DNA of 64,000 nucleotides from an uncultured Verrucomicrobiota bacterium (lineage in GTDB: Bacteria; Verrucomicrobiota; Verrucomicrobiia; Verrucomicrobiales; Verrucomicrobiaceae), in the NCBI GenBank assembly GCA_903848465.1, contig CAINGK010000184.1, positions 62,001 to 126,000 of the forward strand, read 5' to 3'. Under the pieces are notes generated by a model, which ran no database searches, was not told the origin of the DNA, and worked only from the letters and a program-made list of their open reading frames with translations. Below, one piece after another: positions 57,530-64,000 of this stretch (positions within the stretch are counted from its first letter, which is position 1; the number at the start of each line of letters is the position of its first letter). The position numbers were made by a program, and so were the translations under genes.

Positions 57530-57786
57530 CAGAAAAAAGTCTTTAACGGGAGCGGAGCGGGAGGATTGGAAAAGGGGCAAATGGACAGCGGCTCAGGACA
57601 ACGGTTTCGCGGGAATGTCGTGCCACAGGCGGTCAGCCACTGGAAACCCTAAAAAGTCACGACTGTTCGACCCAACGAGCGTTTCGTTTTTTCTCAGGTC
57701 GATGGGATGATTTCTCATGGGGGTGGACAAAGGGTTGGCGCATGGATGCACATCGGGGTGAGACATGCGTACCAAGCCTAGCGTTC

Positions 57787-57816
57787 AGAATAGCGAAAGT
57801 GCCGCTGTCCCGTCAA
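57787..57816 (-). promoter_or_regulatory. Sigma-70-like promoter of the giant gene
   Basis: Minus strand: TTGACG (57811-57816), 18-nt spacer, TATTCT (57787-57792). Predicted transcription start near 57780 gives a 5' leader of about 250 nt before the ATG at 57529. The 329-bp gap 57530-57858 otherwise holds no gene I can support: a 60-codon frame at 57593-57775 has no family features or ribosome site. There is no clear Shine-Dalgarno before the ATG. I saw no riboswitch or strong hairpin in the leader. Confidence 0.55.
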
Positions 57817-57858
57817 TGCAAATACATCGGCTTTACGATTTTTCGGATTGCCCATACC

Positions 57859-60800
57859 TCACGGCACCGCCACGGCTGCGCCATCTAAGATTTCCACGCG
57901 CAAACCCGCCACTTCCCCAGCGTCGCGCGTCACCAGCACGCTGATTCGGTGGGTTCCGGCGCTCAGGTCGAGCTCCTGAACGGGGTTTAATTCCTTGAGT
58001 TCTGCCCCGTCCACCGCCACAACAATGCCCTTCACGGTGCTGAAGCCGAGTTTGACCTTGCCCGCGCCGTCCAGTTTCAGGCCAAATTGCACGATTTTCG
58101 GGAACCAGGGATACATCTTCTGCGCGGCGGGCAAATCGGCCAGTGGCAGGTCACCGTTCACCTGGCTGATCGCAATTTGCCAGGGGTAGGTGTATTTTTC
58201 ATCATTCAGGGCAAAGCTGCCCACATGGCGGACGTGGTCCACGTCCTTCTGCTCCATCTTGCCCATGGCCTTCCAGGTGCGAACGTAGCGGTTGGGCTGG
58301 GTCTTGTAGGCCCCTTCCCGGCCCAGTTCGGAGAGGAAACGCACGAGATCGACGAATTCATCCTCCCGCAGGCTGGCGGTCAGGCCGGGCGGCATCATGC
58401 TCACCGGGCTCATCTGCCGGCTGGCGATGCCCGCCTTGGCCACTTTGATGATCTGATTGGCGGGATCACGAATCGTCAACTCCTCCGCGCCGTCATTGAT
58501 CAGCCCACCGGAGACGACTCCGCCGTCCTTTTTGCTGATGATGACCATGTGATAGCCCTCTTTGATTTTCTTGCTCGGCTCCAGCAGACTCTCGATCAAG
58601 TAGTCCACCGGGGCACTGGCCCCGATGCTGACCAGATTGGGTCCGAGCACACCGCCAGATTCGCCAATGGCGTGGCATGTCGTACAAAGCGTCTGCTGGC
58701 GGCGATACACCGCCTCGCCTCGGGCGGGATCGCCCTGGGTCTTCACTTTGGCCACCATGGCGCTCATTTCTTCGGCGGTGAGGGGGCGGTCCATCTGCTT
58801 CACGCCACCGGCTTTTTGGAGGGCACCTGCTAGTGGTCCCTGGATACCACGGGAGGTCACCATGCGGATGCCTTCCACGGCCACGGAGTCAAGAATCGTC
58901 TTGCCTTCCAGTTCCTTGGCCAGCACGCCAGGGAGCTGCTTGTTCTTCAAGAACACGGTCAGAATCGGCTTGGCGGCGGCCACGTCGGCCTTAGCCAGGA
59001 ACTCCACCGCACGCTTGGCCGCCAGTTGCGGCCCCACGCTGGTCAGGCCATCAATCATCAGCGCCCGCATGCCCGTGTCCGGGGATTCGGTGAAGAGCTT
59101 GTCGAAGAGATCACGGGACTTCGCCCCACCCAGGGCGGTGAGGCCACGCATCGCACCATCGCGGATGGGTGGGAGGGTTTTGGCGTCGGTGAGCAGCGCC
59201 ACCAGCTTGTCACGGGACGGTTCCACCTTCCACAGCCCGGCCAGGATGGCGGCACGGTGTACCACATGGGGCTCGGGGCGGTCAAACCAGGCCATCACGG
59301 TCTCCGGCGCACCTTCGGGGATGACCTTGCGGTCGGTGGCAGCCTTCACCAGAGCATCCTGCAAACCGATGTAATAAGGAGCCATGGCAGCGTCATTGAC
59401 CATGGCAGCCATCGTCTTCGCCTGGGCCGCGTCAGCAGCACTGCCAGCCATGCCGAGCACGGCAGCGGCGTCTTCCTCGCTGAGCTTGCCGCTCTTCAGC
59501 GCTGCAAAAAGGGGTGGCAGGGCATCGCTGCGGCCAGTGCTCTTCATGGCATAAACGAGGTGCTTGGGGCGATCCTCCAGCTTGAGCTTGCCAGCCACCA
59601 CGGCCGGCATCCAGATGTCTGCCTGCTCGCGGCAGGTCAGTTCCAGCAGGAAATCGAGCGAATCATCCATCGGCTGGTCCAGCACCTTGAGGGCGAGACC
59701 AATGGCTCCGGGCTTGCGCATGTCTGCCAGCACCACCAGCGCCCACAGGCGCACCTGGGCATTGTCGTCCGCCACGGCCTTTTCCAGCACCTTCATCGCT
59801 TCGGGGAATTCCTTCCAGCGATGGCTCAAAATGCGCAGCGCCGCTGCGCGGATACGGTAGTCGCTGTTCTCCCAGAGCCTGCGCCAGATCGTGGGGGAGA
59901 AGGAGTTCACGCCCTCGCGCGCCCAGGCCGCTTCGAGCAAGGCGTGGGAGTCAGCTTCCTGGGTGGTGTCCAGCTTCGCAGTCCACTCGTCCAGTGCCAT
60001 CAACACCTTGGCCGCGCCTTGATCCCGCAGCTCGCGTTTGGCAAACCGACGGACATAGTTGCGATCACTCTTCAGCATGTCCAGCAGCTCGCCCGTGGAG
60101 GCTCCGGCGATCTGGAGCTTGGGGCTCAGCGGGCGGCCCTTGGCCGAGATGCGCCAGATGCGGCCATGCTCGTGGTCGCGGCGCTGGTCGCGGAAGTCCA
60201 CCTCGCCGTGCTGGATGATGGGATTGTACCAATCAGCGATGTAAATAGCGCCATCCGGCCCCATCTTCACATCAATTGGCCGGAAGGCACGGTGCGTGGA
60301 GGCGAGGAGGTCGGGAAGCTGCTTGGCGATGTAGCTGCTGCCACTGGGGGTAAGCTGGAAGCGGTTCACGCGATTGCCCCGGAAGTCGTTCAGCACAAAG
60401 GTGCCCTGCCAATCCGCTGGGAAATGCGGGTCTTCGATGATTTCCAGGCCGCACTGCTTGGGTTGGCCGGGGCTGAGGCCGTGGACGATGCGCTTGGCCC
60501 CAGGCGAAGTGGCAAACACGGAACCGGGAAAGATGAAGTTCACCCCTTCCCCGCCCGCGCCATCGCACGCGAAGCTCTGGCCCCAGCGGTCAAACTCAAA
60601 GCCCCAGGGGTTGATCAGCCCCTTGCTGATGATTTCCGCCCGACGCGTCTCCGGCCGGAATTCCCAGATGCCACCGCCCATCAGACGGCGAATGCCGTGA
60701 GGCGTCTCCATGTGGGTGTGGATGTAGATGGACTGCAAAAAGTACAGCATGCCCTCGGGACCCCAGCGGAAGGTGTGCAGTAGGTGGTGAGTGTCCTCCG

Positions 60801-61272
60801 TGCCGAAGCCGCTGAGCATCACCGTGCGCTCGTCCTCTTTGAGATCGCCGTTGGTGTCCTTTAAAAAGAGCACCTCAGTGGAATTGGCCACATAGAGACC
60901 GCCATCCCCTGGAGCCAGCGCGGTGGGGATGTGCAGGCCTTCGGCGAAAGTGGTCGATTTGTCGGCCTTGCCGTCGCCATTGGTGTCTTCCAGCACCACG
61001 ACCTGATCCTTGGCTTCTTCACCGGGTTTGATGTGCGGGTAGGTCGTGCTGGTGACGACCCAGAGACGACCCTGGGCGTCCCAGTTCATCTGCACCGGCT
61101 TCTGGATCATGGGCTCCGCCGCAAAGAGATTCACCTCAAAGCCCTCCGGCACCACGAAAGCCTTCAGCTCCGCATCAGGGTGTGCGTCCGGCAGATCGGC
61201 CAACGACGTCGGCTGCGAGGCATGCGCAAAACCAATCGAACCAACAAGAATCAGGGCAAGGCGGGTCATCAT
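57859..61272 (-). CDS. PVC-type membrane-bound dehydrogenase/HEAT/haem c protein
   Basis: 1137 residues from the tandem ATGs at 61272/61269; the open frame reaches 61437 but that would lose the signal peptide (MMTRLALILVGSIGFAHA) and run into the GH25 gene. Domains in order: (i) residues about 25-400, a beta-propeller-like domain of the PVC putative membrane-bound dehydrogenase family (FVVPEGFEVNLFAAEP, QMNWDAQGRLWVV, ILE-type strands, DVKMGPDGAIYIADWYNP); (ii) about 420-820, HEAT-like helical repeats; (iii) a single c-type haem site LCTTCHAIGESGG near residue 860 with distal GPNLVSIG, VDYLIESLLEPSKKI and Met-rich MSPVSMMPPG; (iv) a C-terminal beta domain ending RVEILDG. Such proteins are abundant in Planctomycetes and Verrucomicrobia and are thought to be periplasmic redox enzymes acting on sugars or polysaccharide products. 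Substrate unknown. Confidence 0.92.
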   Translation of the reverse strand: MMTRLALILVGSIGFAHASQPTSLADLPDAHPDAELKAFVVPEGFEVNLFAAEPMIQKPVQMNWDAQGRLWVVTSTTYPHIKPGEEAKDQVVVLEDTNGDGKADKSTTFAEGLHIPTALAPGDGGLYVANSTEVLFLKDTNGDLKEDERTVMLSGFGTEDTHHLLHTFRWGPEGMLYFLQSIYIHTHMETPHGIRRLMGGGIWEFRPETRRAEIISKGLINPWGFEFDRWGQSFACDGAGGEGVNFIFPGSVFATSPGAKRIVHGLSPGQPKQCGLEIIEDPHFPADWQGTFVLNDFRGNRVNRFQLTPSGSSYIAKQLPDLLASTHRAFRPIDVKMGPDGAIYIADWYNPIIQHGEVDFRDQRRDHEHGRIWRISAKGRPLSPKLQIAGASTGELLDMLKSDRNYVRRFAKRELRDQGAAKVLMALDEWTAKLDTTQEADSHALLEAAWAREGVNSFSPTIWRRLWENSDYRIRAAALRILSHRWKEFPEAMKVLEKAVADDNAQVRLWALVVLADMRKPGAIGLALKVLDQPMDDSLDFLLELTCREQADIWMPAVVAGKLKLEDRPKHLVYAMKSTGRSDALPPLFAALKSGKLSEEDAAAVLGMAGSAADAAQAKTMAAMVNDAAMAPYYIGLQDALVKAATDRKVIPEGAPETVMAWFDRPEPHVVHRAAILAGLWKVEPSRDKLVALLTDAKTLPPIRDGAMRGLTALGGAKSRDLFDKLFTESPDTGMRALMIDGLTSVGPQLAAKRAVEFLAKADVAAAKPILTVFLKNKQLPGVLAKELEGKTILDSVAVEGIRMVTSRGIQGPLAGALQKAGGVKQMDRPLTAEEMSAMVAKVKTQGDPARGEAVYRRQQTLCTTCHAIGESGGVLGPNLVSIGASAPVDYLIESLLEPSKKIKEGYHMVIISKKDGGVVSGGLINDGAEELTIRDPANQIIKVAKAGIASRQMSPVSMMPPGLTASLREDEFVDLVRFLSELGREGAYKTQPNRYVRTWKAMGKMEQKDVDHVRHVGSFALNDEKYTYPWQIAISQVNGDLPLADLPAAQKMYPWFPKIVQFGLKLDGAGKVKLGFSTVKGIVVAVDGAELKELNPVQELDLSAGTHRISVLVTRDAGEVAGLRVEILDGAAVAVP

Positions 61273-61286
61273 AAAAAGTGAAGCGC

Positions 61287-61317
61287 AAGATACGACGCTG
61301 CGGCGGACATTTGGCAA
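61287..61317 (-). promoter_or_regulatory. Possible promoter of the haem protein gene
   Basis: Minus strand: TTGCCA (61312-61317), 19-nt spacer, TATCTT (61287-61292). The -35 is the same as that of the Verru_Chthon promoter. Start of transcription would fall about 8 nt before the ATG at 61272, so the message would be nearly leaderless. The spacer is longer than ideal. Confidence 0.33.
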
Positions 61318-61373
61318 GCTTTCTCTCGGGGGAAATGCGGAGACCTGAGCTTGGCGGTTGTTTGCCATAATTG

Positions 61374-61412
61374 CCGATCCAGTTCGGCGCGAGCGAAAGC
61401 GCGTCGGATCGG
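61374..61412. terminator. Inverted repeat downstream of the GH25 gene
   Basis: CCGATCC (61374-61380) pairs with GGATCGG (61406-61412). Inside lies a second stem of GCGC pairs around GAGCGAAA. It begins 16 nt beyond the GH25 stop (61428). No T-run follows on the minus strand, so it may be a 3'-end stabiliser or factor-dependent terminator rather than an intrinsic one. Confidence 0.4.
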
Positions 61413-61427
61413 TCTGATTCAGGCGAC

Positions 61428-62309
61428 CTACCGCCACGCACTCACGGCCGAGGCATGCTCGCGGTAAAACTTCTCAAACGCCGCGTGCGAGCCGTTGAAT
61501 AAATTGCGGTCGCAGAAATGCCGCAGGCTGCCACGTCCACCACTGCGCGTGTAGGCACCGCCCACGTCTCCACTGAACTCCGGTCCGAGAAGCGCGGTCT
61601 TTGGATGGCCGCTGATGTCGCCGCAGTACTGCCAGAACGTCCATGTGCCAAAAACGCGCGGCACACTGAAGGTCATGTGCGTGGAACTCCGCTCGCCGTA
61701 GCGTGGAATCCACAGGCCGCAAGTCTTCAGCACCTGGCGTTCGGCAGAGGTCAGCGCCTCCAGTTCACGCTCCTGCTGGGCAAAGCCCGGCATACCCGGC
61801 AGCGGCACGCTGCAGTACAGCAGCGGCCAGGCACCCGTGTGCGCCCGCACATGCTGCGCCGCCCAGGCGAGTTGCGACCACGAAACGCGGTCCCTCCCCT
61901 CGTTGTCCAGCACCATCATCACCGGGTAGGTCGTCGTGCCATGGCGATGTGCCGTGGAAGCCACCTCATGGATGAAGCGCTCGAGCTGCCACTGTAAATG
62001 CCCCGCGCGGTTCACATAATGATACGCGCCCCACTTCATGCCTGCCACCCGCGCCGCATGCTCACGCCGCGCGTAGTCCACATCCATCTTCGTCCCTCCA
62101 CGTGTCGCGCGGTGGATCATGAGCTCCACGCCCATGCTGCGCAGGAGATCCGGGCGGACCGCACCGCCATCCCAGCCGAAGTCCACCGTGTTGTTGAGAA
62201 GAGAAGAGCGCGCGTGATGGGCGGAGACCGTCACGGTGCGGATGGGGGCGCAAGCCGCGAGCAGAGATACGACCGCAATGCTAGACCAGATTGAAGTGCG
62301 TGAGTTCAT
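61428..62309 (-). CDS. GH25 lysozyme-like muramidase lipoprotein
   Basis: 293 residues from the ATG at 62309; 28 further in-frame codons upstream were dropped because this start gives a clean lipoprotein signal (hydrophobic stretch, lipobox LLAAC with Cys20). The GH25 fold is recognisable: VDFGWDGG (Asp43, in the place of the first family Asp), GVELMIHRATRG, AGMKWGAYHYVN, then VMMVLDNEG (Asp135/Glu137, the D-x-E catalytic pair), PLLYCSVP, LWIPRYGE and FWQYCGDISG near the end. GH25 enzymes cleave the MurNAc-GlcNAc beta-1,4 bond in peptidoglycan. As a lipoprotein it probably sits on the outer membrane or periplasmic face. First gene of a minus-strand pair with the haem protein gene 155 nt downstream; divergent from the DUF4337 gene. 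Confidence 0.88.
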   Translation of the reverse strand: MNSRTSIWSSIAVVSLLAACAPIRTVTVSAHHARSSLLNNTVDFGWDGGAVRPDLLRSMGVELMIHRATRGGTKMDVDYARREHAARVAGMKWGAYHYVNRAGHLQWQLERFIHEVASTAHRHGTTTYPVMMVLDNEGRDRVSWSQLAWAAQHVRAHTGAWPLLYCSVPLPGMPGFAQQERELEALTSAERQVLKTCGLWIPRYGERSSTHMTFSVPRVFGTWTFWQYCGDISGHPKTALLGPEFSGDVGGAYTRSGGRGSLRHFCDRNLFNGSHAAFEKFYREHASAVSAWR

Positions 62310-62438
62310 GTGGCGATCTAGCGGTTGGAGTGCGGTGGCGTCAATGGGGAAGCCAGAAGTTGTAAAGTTGGCCGCAGATGATCGAAGCAGCACAGTTTGA
62401 AGCTTGCCACTCGAAACACTTCATCTCATCATTGCCCC

Positions 62439-63008
62439 ATGAGCGACATCACCGAAACCATCCAAGAAACCGTCGAAAAAGCAGGCGAGAGCAAACTCAA
62501 TGCGAAGATCGCGCTGCTAGTGGCCATCACGGCCACGTTCATGGCGCTGTGCAATGTGAAGGATGGCAACGTGGTGCAGGCCATGTCTCAAGCGCAAGCG
62601 CGGGGCGTGGATGCGTGGTCCTACTATCAGGCGAAGAGTACTAAGCAGGCCATCGCCGAGGATGCGCTGGACCAGCTCAAGGCCGCGAACAATCCAGCCA
62701 ACACGGAGATGATCCGCAAGTATGAGGAGAAGATCGCCCGCTACGACAAAGAGAAGGCAGAAATCAAAGCGCAGGCCGAGGGCTTTGAAAAGGAATACGA
62801 CGACATCAATGTCTTCGACGATCAGTTCGACATGACGGAGGCCTTCCTCACCATCGCGATGACGATGTTTGGCATCACCGCGCTGACGCAGAACAAGCGC
62901 CTGTTCTATTTTGCCTGTCTGGTCAGCGGCAGCGGCATCGTCCTCGGACTGGCGGCCTTTCTACACATCCCACTGCACTCGGATTTCATCTCGAAGATTT
63001 TGGGATAA
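62439..63008 (+). CDS. DUF4337-family membrane protein
   Basis: 189 residues from the ATG at 62439 (MSDITETIQETVEKAGESK); an upstream start at 62397 would add 14 residues unlike the family. One membrane span near residues 22-40 (IALLVAITATFMALCNV), then the family signature DAWSYYQAKSTKQ near residues 57-70. Next comes a charged, probably coiled-coil stretch (EEKIARYDKEKAEIKAQAEG, roughly 95-125), and two spans near the C-terminus (AFLTIAMTMFGITAL and FYFACLVSGSGIVLGLAAFL). DUF4337 has no established function. It is monocistronic: divergent from the GH25 gene and followed by a strong bidirectional terminator. Confidence 0.87.
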   Translation: MSDITETIQETVEKAGESKLNAKIALLVAITATFMALCNVKDGNVVQAMSQAQARGVDAWSYYQAKSTKQAIAEDALDQLKAANNPANTEMIRKYEEKIARYDKEKAEIKAQAEGFEKEYDDINVFDDQFDMTEAFLTIAMTMFGITALTQNKRLFYFACLVSGSGIVLGLAAFLHIPLHSDFISKILG

Positions 63009-63074
63009 GCCGGGGCGGCAGTGATGGAGGAGGAAGGCAGGAATTGAGGGAACGGCCCCCTTCTGCCAGCCCAT

Positions 63075-63110
63075 AAAAAAACGCGGCATCGGGGTGATGC
63101 CGCGTCTTTT
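63075..63110. terminator. Bidirectional intrinsic terminator
   Basis: A perfect 10-bp stem, ACGCGGCATC (63081-63090) with GATGCCGCGT (63096-63105), has a 5-nt loop GGGGT. It is flanked by seven A on the left and CTTTT on the right, so it provides a U-tract for transcripts from either strand. It lies between the convergent DUF4337 gene and the small secreted protein gene and should end both. Confidence 0.9.
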
Positions 63111-63151
63111 GAAATGATGGATTCAAACGTGTGCGTCTGAACCCCTGCCAG

Positions 63152-63529
63152 CTAACGGCGGCCGAACAGCCGACCAAAGAAGCCGGGGCGGCCGCTTTTA
63201 GCCGCACTGATGCGACCGGACTCGCGGTTTTCAGCGCGATTGAGGTTCGCCGTTTCACGACCGGTCAGGTGCCCGCCGTGCATGGCCATGTCCCGGGTCT
63301 CACGCTGCTGGATGCGCTGGTCACCGCGCTGCAGGCGCCCGGCCTGCTGCGGATTGAGCCGGCCGGAGGCGACGCCGTTATTGATGCGGCCCTGCTGGTT
63401 GTTGAGGCGGCCGCTCACCTCATTGACGCGAGGGCGCGAGCGGAAGAAGGGGAACCCGGCGCTAGCGCTGTTTGGCACGGCGAGGGAGCCCATCATGGTG
63501 GCAACGGCAACGGTGAGAAACGATTTCAT
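63152..63529 (-). CDS. Small secreted basic Arg/Asn/Gln-rich protein
   Basis: 125 residues, family not recognised. Signal peptide MKSFLTVAVATMMGSLAVPN ending at SASA, then a mature part of about 100 residues with many Arg, Asn, Gln and Gly. Repeating helix-like text: VNEVSGRLNNQQGRINNGVA, SGRLNPQQAGRLQRGDQRIQ, then RETRDMAMHGGHLTGRETAN and LNRAENRESGRISAAKSG; it ends GFFGRLFGRR. The recurrent R-L/I spacing of seven or so suggests amphipathic helices, and the net charge is strongly positive, so nucleic acid, polyanion or envelope binding is possible (inference). A clear paralogue follows upstream at 63814-64000. No Shine-Dalgarno; leader is A/C-rich (ACAACCAAACACTCACAGACC). Confidence 0.82.
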   Translation of the reverse strand: MKSFLTVAVATMMGSLAVPNSASAGFPFFRSRPRVNEVSGRLNNQQGRINNGVASGRLNPQQAGRLQRGDQRIQQRETRDMAMHGGHLTGRETANLNRAENRESGRISAAKSGRPGFFGRLFGRR

Positions 63530-63813
63530 GGTCTGTGAGTGTTTGGTTGTTTCGGTTGTTGGGTGTATTCGAGAATCGAACGTCGGCGATTGAGACGTGG
63601 CTCTGAATGCCTGAATTCAAACAAATTCAGCGAGTGCTTGAAAATCCGCCGTGAAGCCGATCTCGCATAGGCTAAGCGCCTATCAAAGTGGGGCAACGAC
63701 TTTCTAATGCAGCCCGGAGGGCTGGCACAAACGCAGCCATAGAGGCCATTCCACGAATCATGTGCCCGCGTTGAAGAGGTTTCAAACGGGTGGGTCTGCC
63801 CCACCCCTGCCGA
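63530..63813. other. Intergenic region between tandem paralogues
   Basis: No gene supported. Two short perfect inverted repeats: ATAGGC-N5-GCCTAT (63667-63683) and CAGCCC-GGA-GGGCTG (63710-63724). Neither is followed by a T-run, so they may be 3'-end structures of the upstream paralogue or regulatory dyads of the downstream one. No convincing -35/-10 pair was found. Confidence 0.35.
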
Positions 63814-64000
63814 TTACCGGCCTCTGGAGAAGCGATGGAAGAGCCTGCCGCGATGGGATTCCGCACGATTGATGCGATGACCTTCGCGGTTTTCCTCATG
63901 GTTGAGGCGGCGCTGTTCACCGAAGGTCAGATGGCCGCCGTTCTTGGCCAGGTCACGGTTTTCCTGGCGCTGGATGTGCTGTTCGCCGCGTTCCAAACGG
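63814..64000 (-). CDS. Second small secreted-type basic protein, C-terminal part
   Basis: The last 61 codons plus the stop of a gene cut by the right edge. The visible text RLERGEQHIQRQENRDLAKN, GGHLTFGEQRRLNHEENREG, HRINRAESHRGRLFHRFSRGR aligns with residues about 65-125 of the 63152-63529 product (RLQRGDQRIQQRETRDMAMH, GGHLTGRETANLNRAENRES). It is therefore a tandem paralogue in the same orientation. The bases around both stop codons also resemble each other (CCCCTGCC then a short spacer and the stop), supporting duplication that included the 3' end. The start and signal peptide are outside the window. Confidence 0.8.
   Translation of the reverse strand, partial: RLERGEQHIQRQENRDLAKNGGHLTFGEQRRLNHEENREGHRINRAESHRGRLFHRFSRGR

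Noticed and set aside
14756..57395. Many other plus-strand open frames of 60-390 codons across the giant gene
   Set aside because: All lie opposite the repeat protein, share its period and show no independent family motif.
57593..57775. 60-codon minus-strand frame in the leader of the giant gene
   Set aside because: No ribosome site, signal or similarity recognised; it lies within the predicted untranslated leader. A regulatory leader peptide cannot be excluded but is unsupported.
61272..61437. Longer start for the haem protein
   Set aside because: It would place 55 residues before a good signal peptide and overlap the end of the GH25 gene; the tandem ATGs at 61272/61269 are preferred.

Overview
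The window looks like a chromosomal segment of a bacterium of the phylum Verrucomicrobiota (PVC superphylum). Three things point there: a complete four-gene Verru_Chthon cassette (A, B, C, D), a PVC-type membrane-bound dehydrogenase/HEAT/haem-CxxCH protein, and a gigantic beta-strand-repeat protein with a PEP-CTERM sorting tail. The species cannot be named from the sequence alone. I saw no tRNA, rRNA, CRISPR array, transposase or phage gene.

Layout. (1) 1-2213: a small catabolic-looking locus. An RraA-family enzyme is followed, with a 7-nt overlap, by the start of a secreted sialidase-like protein that runs off the left edge. A GntR/LacI-hybrid regulator is divergent from them. (2) 2223-6868, minus strand: a compact housekeeping operon guaB-guaA-tmk-holB (guanine nucleotide synthesis, dTMP kinase, clamp-loader subunit). 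(3) 6959-14539, minus strand: the Verru_Chthon cassette A-B-C-D. By sequence these resemble the four minor pseudopilins of type II secretion (K, I, J and H like), with a K-like subunit about five times the usual size. The cassette has its own sigma-70-like promoter and a terminator just before guaB. (4) 14822-57529, minus strand: one uninterrupted gene of about 42.7 kb. It encodes a protein of about 14,235 residues with an N-terminal signal peptide, two PA14-like domains, very many autotransporter-associated beta-strand repeats, many copies of a second glycine-rich module, several recent tandem arrays, and a C-terminal PEP-CTERM signal. It fills two thirds of the window and has its own promoter. 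(5) 57859-62309, minus strand: a secreted 1137-residue PVC haem protein and a GH25 muramidase-like lipoprotein. (6) 62439-63008, plus strand: a DUF4337 membrane protein. It is separated by a strong bidirectional terminator from two tandem paralogous small secreted basic proteins on the minus strand; the second is cut by the right edge.

The most interesting unit is regions 3 and 4 together: a dedicated pseudopilin-type tip complex encoded directly downstream of, and co-oriented with, a giant surface protein that carries a PEP-CTERM tail rather than an autotransporter barrel. That the pseudopilin cassette serves export, assembly or display of the giant protein is my inference from adjacency and domain type. 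No secretion ATPase, secretin or exosortase is encoded in the window. The gene starts given here were often moved inward from the longest open frame, on the basis of signal peptides, family N-termini and overlaps. Most genes lack a recognisable Shine-Dalgarno sequence.
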